NCBI RefSeq assembly: GCF_013359815.1
Contig: NZ_JABMCF010000035.1
Location: 248,001-312,000 of the forward strand
Direction of reading: 5' to 3'
Source: Curtobacterium flaccumfaciens
Lineage (GTDB): Bacteria > Actinomycetota > Actinomycetes > Actinomycetales > Microbacteriaceae
DNA: 64,000 bases
Position numbers and translations under genes: made by a program. Of the stretch, positions 24,492 to 34,806 are shown in pieces (the stretch's first letter is position 1; every line of letters begins with the position of its first letter). The notes under the pieces were generated by a model. That model made no database searches. It saw only the letters and a program-made list of their open reading frames with translations, and was not told where the DNA came from.

Positions 24492-26653
24492 CGAGTCGAG
24501 CGCTTCCGGGCCGAGATCTTCCGCATGGTCACATTCTGCACGTCCTCGAGCGGACGGCCCGCATCGTCGGTGGAGTGCCGCGTCCACTCGCCGTCGGACT
24601 CCAGGTGCCACGAGCTGGCGGTGTCGGCCATCGCCAGGTCGAACATCTCCTGCACCTCGTTGATGTGGTCCGGGGCGACCAGCCGCACGAGGGCCTCGAC
24701 GCGACGGTCGAGGTTGCGGTGCATCATGTCGGCGCTGCCGATGAACACCGCCGGGTCGCCGTCGTTGTGGAACGCGAACGCGCGGGAGTGCTCGAGGTAG
24801 CGCCCGACGATGCTCCGCACGCGGATGGTGTCGCTGACGCCTTCCATGCCCGGCTTGAGCGAGCAGATGCCGCGCACCCACACGTCGATCGGCACCCCGG
24901 CCTGGCTCGCCAGGTACAGCGCGTCGATGATCTGCTCGTCGACCATCGAGTTGACCTTGATCCGGATGCCCGAGGGCTTGCCGGCGCGGGCGTTGGCGGC
25001 CTCGGTCTGGATGCGCTTGAGCAGGCCCTTCCGCAGGTGCAGCGGTGCCACGAGCAAGCGCTTGAACTTCTTCTCGATGGCGTAGCCGGACAGCTCGTTG
25101 AACAGGCGGGTGAGGTCCTTGCCCACGGTGTCGTCCGAGGTGAAGAGCCCCATGTCCTCGTAGATGCGCGAGGTCTTCGGGTTGTAGTTGCCCGTGCCGA
25201 TGTGGCTGTAGTGCTTGAGCGTCCCGCCCTCTTGCCGGATGACGAGCACCAGCTTCGAGTGCGTCTTCAGCCCGACCAGGCCGTAGACGACGTGCACGCC
25301 GGCCTTCTCGAGCTTCCGGGCCCAGGTGATGTTGTTCTGCTCGTCGAAGCGTGCCTTGATCTCGACCAGGGCGAGGACCTGCTTGCCGGCGGCCGCGGCG
25401 TCGATGAGCGCTTCGACGATGGGGCTGTCGCCGGAGGTGCGGTACAGGGTCTGCTTGATCGCCAGCACGTTCGGGTCGGCCGCGGCCTGCTCGAGGAACG
25501 CCTGCACGCTCGTGGCGAAGGACTCGTAGGGGTGGTGGACCAGGACGTCGTTCGCCTTGATCGCGCGGAACAGGTCGGGCTTCGTGTTCGGCTCACCCGG
25601 CTGGAACTGCACCGGGGTGGTCGGCACGTGCTTCGGGTAGTGCAGGTCCGGACGGTTGATCTTGGAGATCTCGAACAGTCCGCCGAGGTCGAGCGGCGAC
25701 GGCAGCCGGAAGACCTCTTCCTCGGTGATGTCGAGTTCACGCACGAGCAGGTCGAGCGTCACCGGGTCCATGTCCTCGGTGATCTCGAGGCGGATCGGCG
25801 GACCGAACCGGCGGCGCAGGAGCTCGCGCTCGAGGGCCTGGATGAGGTTCTCGGCCTCGTCCTCCTCGATCTCGACGTCCTCGTTGCGGGTGACCCGGAA
25901 CACGTGGTGCTCGAGGACCTCCATCCCCGGGAACAGGTCGTCGAGGTGGTTCGCGATGAGGTCTTCGAGCGGGATGAAGCGCATCCGGCCGGAGTTGTCG
26001 TCGGGGAGCTTGATGAAACGGGAGAAGTTCTGCGGCACCTTGAGGCGCGCGAACTCCTGGCGCTGCGACTTCGGGTTGCGGACCCGCACCGCCAGGTTGA
26101 GCGAGAGCCCGGAGATGTAAGGGAACGGGTGCGCCGGGTCGACGGCCAGCGGCATGAGCACCGGGAAGATCTGCTCGTTGAAGTACTCCCGCATCCGCTG
26201 CCGGTCGGCTTCGTCGAGGTCGGACCAGTGCTCGATGTGGATGCCCGCGGCGTCGAGGTCGGGCTTGAGCGACCCGATGAAGGCCTGGGCGTGCCGGTCC
26301 TGCAGCTCGTGGGCCTTCTTCGCGATGTCGCGCAGGACGTCGCTGGGGGCACGGCCGACGTTGGTCGGGACGGCGATGCCGGTGTCGATGCGGCGCTTCA
26401 GGCCGGCGACACGGACCATGAAGAACTCGTCGAGGTTGGACGCGAAGATCGCCAGGAAGTTCGCCCGCTCGAGCAGGGGCTGCGTGCGGTCTTCACCCAG
26501 CTCGAGCACGCGCTGGTTGAACCGGAGCCAGCTGAGCTCACGGTCGAAGTAGCGGTCCGTCGGCAGTGACTCGTGCTCGATCTCGATGACTTCGTCGAAG
26601 TCGTCAAGGTCGGGTGCGACGGATTCGCCGTCGAGCTGCGGTTCGGTGTCCAT
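24488..26653 (-). CDS. ppk: polyphosphate kinase
   Basis: Ppk1 makes polyphosphate from ATP. The 721-aa protein has the N-terminal domain start [17 protein letters not shown], the head domain, and the catalytic regions [13 protein letters not shown] (candidate phospho-histidine) and [18 protein letters not shown] prefer ATG 26653 (MDTEPQLD) because a PHO box lies at 26707-26737; GTG 26749 would extend the protein through it. Length is normal for the family. It is cotranscribed with the MutT1-like gene. Confidence 0.95.
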   Translation of the reverse strand: MDTEPQLDGESVAPDLDDFDEVIEIEHESLPTDRYFDRELSWLRFNQRVLELGEDRTQPLLERANFLAIFASNLDEFFMVRVAGLKRRIDTGIAVPTNVGRAPSDVLRDIAKKAHELQDRHAQAFIGSLKPDLDAAGIHIEHWSDLDEADRQRMREYFNEQIFPVLMPLAVDPAHPFPYISGLSLNLAVRVRNPKSQRQEFARLKVPQNFSRFIKLPDDNSGRMRFIPLEDLIANHLDDLFPGMEVLEHHVFRVTRNEDVEIEEDEAENLIQALERELLRRRFGPPIRLEITEDMDPVTLDLLVRELDITEEEVFRLPSPLDLGGLFEISKINRPDLHYPKHVPTTPVQFQPGEPNTKPDLFRAIKANDVLVHHPYESFATSVQAFLEQAAADPNVLAIKQTLYRTSGDSPIVEALIDAAAAGKQVLALVEIKARFDEQNNITWARKLEKAGVHVVYGLVGLKTHSKLVLVIRQEGGTLKHYSHIGTGNYNPKTSRIYEDMGLFTSDDTVGKDLTRLFNELSGYAIEKKFKRLLVAPLHLRKGLLKRIQTEAANARAGKPSGIRIKVNSMVDEQIIDALYLASQAGVPIDVWVRGICSLKPGMEGVSDTIRVRSIVGRYLEHSRAFAFHNDGDPAVFIGSADMMHRNLDRRVEALVRLVAPDHINEVQEMFDLAMADTASSWHLESDGEWTRHSTDDAGRPLEDVQNVTMRKISARKRSTR

Positions 26654-26706
26654 CCCCACATCCTGCCACCCGGCCCCTGCCACCGGAGGGGCCTCGGTGG
26701 ACGCTG

Positions 26707-26737
26707 TGGAAACCGCCGGTGAACCGTCGGTGTGTGG
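26707..26737 (-). promoter_or_regulatory. PHO box upstream of ppk
   Basis: Direct repeats at 11-base spacing read on the plus strand as TGGAAAC, GGTGAAC (26718-26724) and GGTGTGT (26729-26735), i.e. GTTCACC-like on the coding strand of ppk. It is weaker than the pstS box. Confidence 0.5.
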
Positions 26738-26860
26738 AGGAACGGTCACGAAATACCGACGGTGACATCTGCCCGGGAGTGTGGGTATGGTGGGCCGTGT
26801 CAGAGCCTCCGGGGGGATTCCACTGCGCGGGGGTGCAGCTACGAATGAAAGAGGTTCATC

Positions 26861-27142
26861 ATGTCGCGTGTCCTTTCGACCGAGCAGGCCAAGACCGCCA
26901 TCCGTCAGGTCCAGTCGATCGTCAACGGTGGTTTCACCGACCAGATCTCCCAGCTCGACGCCCAGGGCCGGATCCTCTCCGACTCGAACGTGTGGGACGG
27001 CCCGCTCGCGGCGACGTTCCGTGGGTCGACCTGGCCGGAGACCAAGGCCGCCCTCGACAAGGCGAAGACCGAGCTCGAGCAGCTCCGCACGCAGCTCGAC
27101 AAGATCTCGCAGGACATCTTCACCGCAGGTGGCGGCGCGTAA
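26861..27142 (+). CDS. WXG100-family secreted protein
   Basis: Protein of 93 aa with the ESX size and helix-turn-helix layout. The turn carries W45-D46-G47 ([10 protein letters not shown]), followed by a heptad-rich second helix ([23 protein letters not shown]). There is no Sec signal. GAAAGAGG lies 8 bases before ATG. WXG100 proteins are type VII secretion substrates and chaperones. It directly precedes an RHS toxin with its own WXG-like N-terminus, so it may be its secretion partner. Confidence 0.87.
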   Translation: MSRVLSTEQAKTAIRQVQSIVNGGFTDQISQLDAQGRILSDSNVWDGPLAATFRGSTWPETKAALDKAKTELEQLRTQLDKISQDIFTAGGGA

Positions 27143-27158
27143 GCACCAGCCTGTTCCC

Positions 27159-27190
27159 GCCCGGACCGTCGCACTCGCGGCGGTCCGGGC
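27159..27190 (+). terminator. hairpin between WXG100 and RHS genes
   Basis: GCCCGGACCG (27159-27168) and CGGTCCGGGC (27181-27190) form a perfect 10-bp stem. There is no T-run. It lies 60 bases before the RHS start and may attenuate read-through so that WXG100 is in excess. Confidence 0.5.
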
Positions 27191-27249
27191 GTTCGCGGTC
27201 GGTGGGGCCGCTTCACCAGCACGATCAGCACGACTTCGGGGGATGAACC

Positions 27250-30200
27250 ATGGTTGACCTGCACGGCAATGAGCCAGTCAAGTTCGACAACGGCACGGCC
27301 GACGCACTCAGCACGGCGCTGAACGGCGCGGCTGAGTCGATCGAGGGTCAGGCCGGCTCGCGGCAGTCCTACGTCAACACCGCGTCGCAGGAGTTCCGCG
27401 GCCACTTCTCGCAGCTGTTCACCGACAACGCGTCGAACGCGAAGGCCGACGCCGAGGACATCGCGAAGAACCTGCGCACCGTGGCGGGCTGGGTCGACCA
27501 GATGAAGGCGGCCGCCGAGCGCGAGAACGCCCGTCGCAAGACCGCCCGTGACTGGTACGAGCACCATGAGAATCGCAACCTGATCGAGGTCGCGGTCGAC
27601 TGGGCCAGCGGCAACGACAACCCGCCCGAGGTCAAGCACGAGGACGCACCGACCTTCGAACCCGCGAGTGCGAAGTCGACGACACGGCAGACCCCGAACC
27701 CTGGTGGTGGCGGCGGTGGCGGCGGGACATCCTCGGCCAAGCCGGAGGACCTCCGCTCGTTCGCAACCGGGTCGACGTCCCTCAACAGCGCCCTCTCCGG
27801 GAAGCCGGCCGGCTTGCGCGGCAATCTCGACGACTTCGCGACGAAGTGCTCGTGGGGGAAGATCAACGCCGACGGTCTCGTGACGGCGTTCGACAAGTGG
27901 CTCGAGGCCAACGACCAAGACGTCAAGTGGGCGAACACGATCGCCGACGCCTTCGCGGCAGCCGGGGGAGAAGGCACCGTGTCCACCGTCTCGGACGCCG
28001 CGCTCGCCGCAGCCCTGGCCGCCGCCGGAGTCTCGCAGACCCGCACCGACCTGCAGTTCGAGCCGCCGACGGCCTACGGCGCCCAACCAACGACCGGTTA
28101 CTCGATGGACCCGGTGAACACCACGACGGGCAACTTCCTCGAGCCGGAGCTCGACCTCGCTTTCACCGGTGCATCTGCGGCGCTGCAGGTGACCCGCATG
28201 TACAACTCCCTCGACCAGCACGTCGGGCTCTTCGGTCCGGGGTGGGCGTCGATCCTCGAGACCCGCCTGCTCCTCGACGACGAAGGCGCGTCGTTCGTCG
28301 GGGCCGACGGCCGCCAGGTCCGGTTCCCGCGCGACGGCGAGGGGTGGGCTCGCGGCGTCGGCGAGAACCGCTGGCTCGCGGCCGAGGGCGACCGGCTCGT
28401 CGTCCGCGACAACCAGCGCGAGCGCATCGACTTCGCGCTGTCCGGGCTGTGGCTCGGACAGCGCGGCGGTGCCGGCACCGCGGTCCGCGTCGAGCGGGAC
28501 GCCGACGACGTCGTCGTGCGCCTAGTGCACGAGCGCGGTCGCTCGATCGACGTCGACCACGTCGACGGTCGAGTGGCGGTGCTCCGAGCCTCTGACGGCC
28601 GCCGGGTCGAGTACGGGTACGACGATCGCGGCCGACTCGTCTCGGTCACCGATGCCGTGGGCACCCGGACCTACGGCTGGAACGACGACGACCTCATCAC
28701 GACGGTCACGAGTGCGGCCGGTGTCGTCGAGGTCGACAACACCTACGACGCACAACGTCGCGTGGTCGAACAGATCAGCCCCCACGGCCGCACGGTGCGC
28801 TTCGCGTACCTGCCCGGCCGAGTCACGGTGGTGTCCGACCACGACGGCTCGCGGTCGAACTCCTACATCGCCGATGCCAAGGGGCGTCTCGTCGGGATCA
28901 TCGACTCCGACGACCGACGCCAGTCGATGAGCTACGACCGGCACGGCAACCTGGTGTCGGCGACCGAGCGCGACGGATCGGTGACCGTCCACGCGTACGA
29001 CGACCGAGGCCGGAAGACCCGGACCGTCACGCCGTCCGGCGGCGACCTGACCTACGGGTACGACGACCAGGACCGCGTGACGACGGTCGTCACCGAGGCC
29101 GGTGCCGTCGTGAGCTACGAGTACGTGGGCGACGACCGCGACCCGTCGGTCATCGTCGACCCGGTCGGCGGTCGGACGGAGCTGACCTGGCAGGACGGCT
29201 CCCTCACCCACGTCGTCGACCCGACCGGCGTGGTCCTGACGCTTTCCTACGACGCGTTCGGTGAGCTCGTCTCGACCACCAACGCCGTCGCCGACACCGC
29301 TCGGATCGAGCGCGACGCCGCCGGTCACCCGGTCGCCGCGATCAGCCCCTCCGGCGCACGGAGCGAGTACCGCTACGACGCCGCCGGGCTCCTCGTCGAA
29401 CGACGTGACGCCGACGGAGCCGTCTGGCGTTTCGAGTACGCCGCCGGAGCGCGGATCGCTGCGATCACGGACCCGCTCGGAGCACGGACGACGCTCGAGT
29501 ACGCCCCGGACGGCGAGCTCGCGACCACGACCGACCCGCTGGGTCGCCGCGTCTCACGGACGTTCGACGACCAGGGGAACCTGGCGGAGCTCGCATTGCC
29601 GGGCGACGCGGTCTGGACGTTCGCGCACGACGCCTTGTCGCGCCTCCAGGCCATCACCGACCCCGCCGGCGCGACCTGGCGTCGCGAGTACGACGTCGTC
29701 GGCGAGCTGACGGCGACCGTCGACCCGACGGGCGTCCGCCGGGAGATCTCGGACGACGTCGCGACCGGCGTCGCGACCCTGCGCGACGCCTTCGACACCG
29801 CGACCGTCCGGTTCGACGAGTACGGCCGACCCGTCGAGTCCACGTCTGACGAGACCGGTTCCGAACTCATCACCTACGACGCCGCCGGTCGCCCCGTCGA
29901 ACTCGTCGACGGCGAAGGCGGACTGACCCGACTCGAGCGCGACCTCGCCGGTCGCGTCGTCGCGTTGGTCGCCCCCTCGGGCGCGCGCTCCACGTACGAG
30001 TACGACGCCTGCGGGCGTCCCGCCGCAGCCACCGACGCCTCGGGGGCGCGGACGACGCTCACCTACGACGCGGACTCCCGTGTCGTGGCCCGGACCCTGC
30101 CCACCGGCGAGGTCGAGGAGATCACGTACGACGCCGTCGGGCGCGTGGTCACGCAGACGACTCCGGGTTCCGGCACCGCGCGGTTCCGCTACGACCTGGC

Positions 30201-32664
30201 CGGGAGGCTCGTCTCCAGCCACGACGCACGCTTCGGCCGTCGTCGGTTCCGCTACGACCCCGCCGGGCAGCTGATCCAGGTCGTCAACGGTCTCGACGGG
30301 GTCACCTCGTTCGAGTACGACGAGCGCGGGCGCCTGGTGACGATCACCGACCCTGCCGGCGGGACCACTCGACGGGAGTACGACGCCGCCGACCACGTGG
30401 TCGCCGTCACCGATCCGCTCGGACGGACGACCACGGCGGCCTACGACCCGGCCGGGCGCCAGATCCGCCAGACGGATCCCGACGGCCGCACCACCGAGTG
30501 GACGTACGACGCAGCCGGCCACCAGCGGGCCGTGCTCGTCGACGGTGCGGTGCAGTCGGAGATCACCCGCGACACCGTCCACCGAACTGTCGTCGTGTCG
30601 GACCACACCCGTGGTGCAGGCCGGACGATCGAGCACGAGCTCCAGCACGACCGCCGTGGCCTGCTCGTCCGCCGAGCCCGCGGCGACCAGTCCGTCGCGT
30701 GGGAGTACGACGCCGACGGCAACCGCACCGCTCGGGTCGACCCGAACGGCACCCGCACCACCTACCGTCGCGACGCCGTCGGCCGGGTCGTCGGGGTGGA
30801 CCGTGACGGCACCGCTGCCGGAACGTTCTCCTACGACGCCTCGGGTCGTATCGTCCAGGCAGCCACGGGCGACCTGGTGCAGTCGTGGTCGTACCAGGGA
30901 GGTGCCCTCGTCGCGCACACCTCGACCACGCTCGACGGTGCCACCAGCACACGCATCAAGCGCGATGCCGACGCGCGGATCACCGCGGTCGACGGACCGT
31001 CCGGGGCGGTGCCGTACGAGTACGACGCCGCCGGGCAGCTCGTGCGCGCCGCGGACTCGACGTGGGCTTACGACGACGGTGGGCGACTCGTCGCCGAGAC
31101 CGTCGGCGGTGTCGAGACACGCCACGAGTACGACGCTGCCGGACAGCTGGTCGCGACGACCACCGAGGCCGGCCGCACCGAGTACGTCCACGACGGTCTC
31201 GGCCGCCGCACCCGGCGGACCGCCGCCGACGGTTCGACCACCGAGTACGCATGGTCCGACCTGGGGTACCTCGCTGCCGTCGTCGACCGCGACGCCTCGT
31301 ACGCCGAGACCGGTCGGCTCGACGTCTGGGTCGACGCGCTCGGTGAGCTCGCCGAAGTGGGTGGGGTCGCCGCGTGGTGGGACTCCGCCGCGGTCGTGCC
31401 GTCACTCATCAGCATTGCCGACACGTCGCTGCTCGACCTGCCGGGGGGCGTCACCGCGATCGGCGCTGCCGTGACGCAGCCCGCTTGGCGCAGTGCTCGC
31501 GCGACCGATGCTGCGGATCCGTGGGCTGCGCTCGCTGCCGTCACCGACGTCGGGCTGCCCGCGGGGGTGTCCCTGACCGGCTCGGGTGGGGTGTCCGTCG
31601 CAGGGCTGGAGTGGCTCGGGGCCCGTGTGTACGACCCTGCGGCGCGGGGCTTCCTGTCGGTTGATCCGCTCGCTCCGATCCTGGGTGCGGCGTGGTCTGG
31701 GAACCCGTACTCGTACGCGGGCAACGATCCGTTGCAGGCTGTCGACCCGCTCGGGTTGCGGCCAGCGACGGACAAGGACTTGCAGGCGTACCGGGATGCG
31801 CACCAGGGGGCGATCGCTGCCGTCGGGAACTGGTGGAACGACAACTGGGAGTACGTCGTCGCGGGGGCGGCGATCGTGGCCGGGGTCGCACTCATGGCGA
31901 CCGGCGTCGGCGGCCCTGCCGGAATCGCAGTGATGGCGTTGGCGGGCGGATTGATGAGTGGTGGGATTTCCGTGGCGACGCAGAAGGCGGAGAAGGGCAC
32001 GGTCGACTGGGGCACAGTCGGCAAGGACGCGCTGATCGGGACCGCCACGGGTGCACTGGGCGCTGGGACTGGAGCTGCTCTGGCAGCCAAGATGGGAACA
32101 GGGCTGGCGGCCCGCGCGGCAACCGGTGTCGCCAGCGGTGCGGTCGAAGGCGGCGGCACTGGGGCCCTGAACTACGCGACGGCTCCAGGGCCGCACACCG
32201 TCAACGGGTTCCTGCAAGCGACCGGAAGCCAAGCCGTTGTCGGCGCCGCGTCCAGCGGTCTCACGGCGTACCGGCCGAAGTGGCTGTCGAGCGAGAACGC
32301 GAGCACCTTCAAGTGGGGCCTCTATCGATCGACCTACGTCCATGAAGGGACGACGATGTTCCGTTCCGGAGACGTCAATGGCTTCCACAGCGGAGAATTC
32401 TGGTCGTCGGATCTGCCGCGCAGCATCGCTCAGGTGCGTGAGGACAAGGCGTTGCCGATTCGCTGGGCCAACGGCGGCAAGGAATCGATTCAGAACGCGG
32501 GCTTCGCAGGTGAGTTCACGCAGAAGATGCCCGCGTACAAGGGGCTAACGGCACCGCAGACAGGGCTCAACGGCGACTTCTACCGGGGAGGGACGAACCA
32601 GACCTTCGTACCCCGCGCGTATGATGCGGTCGACATCAAGGGCTACTGGTCGCTCACGCCGTGA
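27250..32664 (+). CDS. RHS-repeat polymorphic toxin, T7SS type
   Basis: Giant protein of 1804 aa. Residues 1-110 are a helical WXG-like segment with F49-R50-G51 at the turn, ending in Y104-E-H-H-E108, the YxxxE type VII export signal; there is no Sec peptide. A Gly8 linker (~154-161) follows. A domain beginning [19 protein letters not shown] leads into ~25 YD/RHS repeats (e.g. [16 protein letters not shown]) that build a shell. The boundary motif is [19 protein letters not shown] to VDPLGL (1498-1503). After it come an Ala/Gly hydrophobic stretch and a C-terminal toxin (~1665-1804) with R1705, S1719 and GGTNQ (1780-1784), resembling TNT/ADP-ribosyltransferase folds. The 3' end has lower GC, as swapped toxin tips do. 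Confidence 0.9.
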   Translation: MVDLHGNEPVKFDNGTADALSTALNGAAESIEGQAGSRQSYVNTASQEFRGHFSQLFTDNASNAKADAEDIAKNLRTVAGWVDQMKAAAERENARRKTARDWYEHHENRNLIEVAVDWASGNDNPPEVKHEDAPTFEPASAKSTTRQTPNPGGGGGGGGTSSAKPEDLRSFATGSTSLNSALSGKPAGLRGNLDDFATKCSWGKINADGLVTAFDKWLEANDQDVKWANTIADAFAAAGGEGTVSTVSDAALAAALAAAGVSQTRTDLQFEPPTAYGAQPTTGYSMDPVNTTTGNFLEPELDLAFTGASAALQVTRMYNSLDQHVGLFGPGWASILETRLLLDDEGASFVGADGRQVRFPRDGEGWARGVGENRWLAAEGDRLVVRDNQRERIDFALSGLWLGQRGGAGTAVRVERDADDVVVRLVHERGRSIDVDHVDGRVAVLRASDGRRVEYGYDDRGRLVSVTDAVGTRTYGWNDDDLITTVTSAAGVVEVDNTYDAQRRVVEQISPHGRTVRFAYLPGRVTVVSDHDGSRSNSYIADAKGRLVGIIDSDDRRQSMSYDRHGNLVSATERDGSVTVHAYDDRGRKTRTVTPSGGDLTYGYDDQDRVTTVVTEAGAVVSYEYVGDDRDPSVIVDPVGGRTELTWQDGSLTHVVDPTGVVLTLSYDAFGELVSTTNAVADTARIERDAAGHPVAAISPSGARSEYRYDAAGLLVERRDADGAVWRFEYAAGARIAAITDPLGARTTLEYAPDGELATTTDPLGRRVSRTFDDQGNLAELALPGDAVWTFAHDALSRLQAITDPAGATWRREYDVVGELTATVDPTGVRREISDDVATGVATLRDAFDTATVRFDEYGRPVESTSDETGSELITYDAAGRPVELVDGEGGLTRLERDLAGRVVALVAPSGARSTYEYDACGRPAAATDASGARTTLTYDADSRVVARTLPTGEVEEITYDAVGRVVTQTTPGSGTARFRYDLAGRLVSSHDARFGRRRFRYDPAGQLIQVVNGLDGVTSFEYDERGRLVTITDPAGGTTRREYDAADHVVAVTDPLGRTTTAAYDPAGRQIRQTDPDGRTTEWTYDAAGHQRAVLVDGAVQSEITRDTVHRTVVVSDHTRGAGRTIEHELQHDRRGLLVRRARGDQSVAWEYDADGNRTARVDPNGTRTTYRRDAVGRVVGVDRDGTAAGTFSYDASGRIVQAATGDLVQSWSYQGGALVAHTSTTLDGATSTRIKRDADARITAVDGPSGAVPYEYDAAGQLVRAADSTWAYDDGGRLVAETVGGVETRHEYDAAGQLVATTTEAGRTEYVHDGLGRRTRRTAADGSTTEYAWSDLGYLAAVVDRDASYAETGRLDVWVDALGELAEVGGVAAWWDSAAVVPSLISIADTSLLDLPGGVTAIGAAVTQPAWRSARATDAADPWAALAAVTDVGLPAGVSLTGSGGVSVAGLEWLGARVYDPAARGFLSVDPLAPILGAAWSGNPYSYAGNDPLQAVDPLGLRPATDKDLQAYRDAHQGAIAAVGNWWNDNWEYVVAGAAIVAGVALMATGVGGPAGIAVMALAGGLMSGGISVATQKAEKGTVDWGTVGKDALIGTATGALGAGTGAALAAKMGTGLAARAATGVASGAVEGGGTGALNYATAPGPHTVNGFLQATGSQAVVGAASSGLTAYRPKWLSSENASTFKWGLYRSTYVHEGTTMFRSGDVNGFHSGEFWSSDLPRSIAQVREDKALPIRWANGGKESIQNAGFAGEFTQKMPAYKGLTAPQTGLNGDFYRGGTNQTFVPRAYDAVDIKGYWSLTP

Positions 32665-32689
32665 CGTTCGAGCGGAAGGGACGATTTCG

Positions 32690-33022
32690 TTGAAGCGTGC
32701 ATCTGAGCAGGAAATAATCGAGTTGTGCAGAAGCGTAGCGGACTCACTGAGCCTCGCTCACGATCTGCAGACGGCGCGATGGTTCACCGATGTTGCCGAG
32801 GCGCTCGGGAGTGCTTCCCCGGAAGATGCAGCTGACCTGACTGCGGAGATCCATCGGGCCGTGCGCGGCGGTGCAGGTGGACCCCGAGGCGTGGTGATAG
32901 TCGCCGCAAATGGTCGGGCAGATTCGGCGGCGACCGCACGGTTTCACGACGATCTGTCACGCTTATACGATCTCACTCGGCATTCGAGGTTCGCTGATTG
33001 GGTCCGGACTTTTACGGGATGA
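32690..33022 (+). CDS. candidate immunity protein (110 aa)
   Basis: Soluble acidic helical protein starting at TTG 32690 (LKRASEQEIIELCRSV), with GGAAGGG 9 bases upstream. A longer frame runs back into the toxin gene. It has W-x...-LGSASPEDAADL and RAVRGGAGGPRGVV; the Trp plus GG-x-GG pattern loosely recalls DUF6966 proteins found beside polymorphic toxins (unverified). It begins 25 bases after the RHS stop and has mixed GC3 (many A/T-ending codons), unlike the genome. Position and composition suggest a cognate immunity protein. Confidence 0.62.
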   Translation: MKRASEQEIIELCRSVADSLSLAHDLQTARWFTDVAEALGSASPEDAADLTAEIHRAVRGGAGGPRGVVIVAANGRADSAATARFHDDLSRLYDLTRHSRFADWVRTFTG

Positions 33023-33032
33023 CGCGCGGGGA

Positions 33033-33206
33033 GTGAACGTTGATAGTGCATTCGCTAGCGAGATTCGCTACGCGGGGATTTACCAGCGTCGGAATCTCTT
33101 AGCGCTCGGAGCCCTTGCTGAGGCTCCGTTCTGGAGCGCTGATTGCATTCGAGCGCAAGCGACACGGACGATGTCCACGTTCAAGCACGGCGTCGGCAGA
33201 ACATGA
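33033..33206 (+). CDS. small ORF in toxin-immunity tail (57 aa)
   Basis: GTG 33033 opens VNVDSAFASEIRYAGIY and runs 57 aa with mixed codon use. Its stop overlaps the next ATG by 4 bases (ATGA), which argues for coupling. No family recognised. It may be a decayed fragment of an older immunity or toxin-tip gene. Confidence 0.35.
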   Translation: MNVDSAFASEIRYAGIYQRRNLLALGALAEAPFWSADCIRAQATRTMSTFKHGVGRT

Positions 33207-33445
33207 CATTGTCGGAATTGCTCAAGCAACTCGACGATCGCGCAGTCGAGGATGCCGCGTCGGCTGTGCAGATAGCCGCCGTACGATCCGCTCTCGTCGC
33301 CGCGTTCGAGCAGCGGCCCGACCATCCGGCGTACCGCAGGGGGATACAGGGCACAGCCCGCCTTGTTGCCGACAGCTGGCCCTACGAGAGCGAGCTGGGG
33401 GCGCTGGTGTTGGCCTTTTCCGAAGCGGTGCGACGTGAAGTTTGA
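33203..33445 (+). CDS. small hypothetical protein (80 aa)
   Basis: Helical, acidic protein (MTLSELLKQLDDRAVEDAA...) without membrane segments. ATG 33203 overlaps the previous small ORF; an in-frame ATG at 33143 is also possible. Its stop overlaps the next start by 11 bases. It could be a second immunity protein for the RHS locus. The family is unknown. Confidence 0.55.
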   Translation: MTLSELLKQLDDRAVEDAASAVQIAAVRSALVAAFEQRPDHPAYRRGIQGTARLVADSWPYESELGALVLAFSEAVRREV

Positions 33446-33926
33446 CCGCACCGGGCGACGGACATCGGGGTGGCAGTTGAGAGACTCCGGGGCTGAACGA
33501 CTCGCACGGCGAAGACGCGTACGGCGAGACAAGATCATGGCTTCGATCGTCTTCGCCTTCGTCGTGCTCGTTCCCTTGCTGGGCTTCTTCGTCGGGCCGA
33601 TCACGTTGAAGGTCTACGACGCAGGACACCGGGTGCACGTCGTCTGCACCGTCAGCTCCGCGCACAGCAGTGCGGACTCGTCTCGCTCCCTGAAGGGCGT
33701 GGGCTCGTCGACGTCGCAGGTCGTGTTCGAGACGTCCGACTGCGGAACGCTCGTTCAGACCTGGGGTGTGAACCGCGACAACGAGGACGAACTGGCGCGG
33801 GGCGTCATCGAGGGGGAGCGCTACCGGTTCGACGTCGGCGAGGGTTCCTTCACGATGCGGGAGTTCCTGAACACGATCCGTCAGGCCGTGTACGTGAAGA
33901 GCTTCGAGCCCGTGCGAACACGGTAG
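33435..33926 (+). CDS. membrane-anchored protein of RHS locus
   Basis: About 163 aa from GTG 33435 (VKFDRTGRR); MASIVFAF at 33537 is an alternative start. A basic N-terminus (RRRRVRRDK) precedes one helix (MASIVFAFVVLVPLLGFFVG). Then comes an extracytoplasmic domain with two conserved-looking cysteines (VHVVCTVSSAHS and FETSDCGTLVQTWGVN). The RNEDE/ARGVIEGERYRFDVGEG pattern resembles small exported domains. It overlaps the preceding ORF, so all small genes after the toxin may be one transcript. It may protect against or help assemble the toxin. Confidence 0.65.
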   Translation: MKFDRTGRRTSGWQLRDSGAERLARRRRVRRDKIMASIVFAFVVLVPLLGFFVGPITLKVYDAGHRVHVVCTVSSAHSSADSSRSLKGVGSSTSQVVFETSDCGTLVQTWGVNRDNEDELARGVIEGERYRFDVGEGSFTMREFLNTIRQAVYVKSFEPVRTR

Positions 33927-33959
33927 GTCCGTCGGCCCAGCGCAGCAGCAGCGCGCCGC

Positions 33960-34553
33960 TCAGCGCCCGAAGGTCCCGACGAACTCACCCCACTGTGCCG
34001 GCGCCCGCTGCTCGAGCCATGCGCAGAGCTCGGGATAGGCAGCGTCGATCGACAGGACGCTGATCACGCCGCGTTGACCGTTCACTTTGATGTCGAGCCC
34101 GCCGAACCGGTTGGTGGTGGGTCGGATGCGCTTGATCGCCGCCGGGTCGACGGTCCGCGCGGCACGGAACATCGGCGTCACGACCAGCTGCGATTCGTAC
34201 GCCTCGACGCGACGGCGCTTCTGCCCGACGCCGAGGTAGACGAACAGGATCCCGAACAGCACCATGCCGACGCCGGCGATGAGCATGCCGATCGCGTCGG
34301 GGTCGTCGAGCAGGCTGAGCGTGACCAGGAAGAAGAACCCGCCGACGACGATGACGACGATCCCGATGATCCGGAGCAGCAGGTAGCTGAACCGGCGCGC
34401 ACGGACGGTGAAGAGCACGCCGTGCGCCTCGTCGCCCACGACGGTGGACGGTGGCCGCTTCCGGTCGTTCTGACGGACGAGCGCGCTGACGGCGGCCGGG
34501 ATTGCGATCATGGCGATCAGCGCGATGAGCACCGGCGACAGGTTGATGTTCAC
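33960..34553 (-). CDS. two-helix membrane protein with PH-like tail
   Basis: Protein of 197 aa starting VNINLSPVLIALIAMIAIPAAV. It has three hydrophobic segments: the N-terminal helix and a pair LLLRIIGIVVIVVGGFFFLVTL and IGMLIAGVGMVLFGILFVYLGV. A cytosolic domain follows (YESQLVVTPMFRAARTVDPAAIKRIRPTTNRFGG), resembling bacterial PH domains. It is convergent with the toxin cluster and divergent from the secretion operon. Function unknown. Confidence 0.7.
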   Translation of the reverse strand: MNINLSPVLIALIAMIAIPAAVSALVRQNDRKRPPSTVVGDEAHGVLFTVRARRFSYLLLRIIGIVVIVVGGFFFLVTLSLLDDPDAIGMLIAGVGMVLFGILFVYLGVGQKRRRVEAYESQLVVTPMFRAARTVDPAAIKRIRPTTNRFGGLDIKVNGQRGVISVLSIDAAYPELCAWLEQRAPAQWGEFVGTFGR

Positions 34554-34806
34554 CGGTCCGCCCCCGGTCGTGCGTTCGTGCGCCGACGTTGGAAGGGCGT
34601 GACGCCCTGGTCCCCCTGGATCATGCGTGCAGAGTATCAGTGCCCTGTGGACAGGTCCGAGCGCGCTCACGGATGCTCTATGTTGGATTTCAGTAGCGAG
34701 CTGTGGCCCGAACGGGGGTGGCTCCCGGGGGAGAACAGCCCGGATCTGGCGCCGTTCAGCAACTAGCATCGATGTGCTCGACGATTCTCTTGGGGGGAAG
34801 ACCGTG

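Noticed and set aside
26653..26749. Longer ppk start at GTG 26749
   Set aside because: It would translate through the PHO-box repeats, and the added residues are low-complexity without family match; noted as an alternative.
29554..31191. A long minus-strand frame inside the RHS gene
   Set aside because: It mirrors the repeats of the RHS gene on the other strand; no motif or start signal.
28500..31250. Repetitive DNA that could suggest a CRISPR or tandem array
   Set aside because: Periodicity is at the protein level (YD repeats) with variable spacing and no constant DNA repeat.
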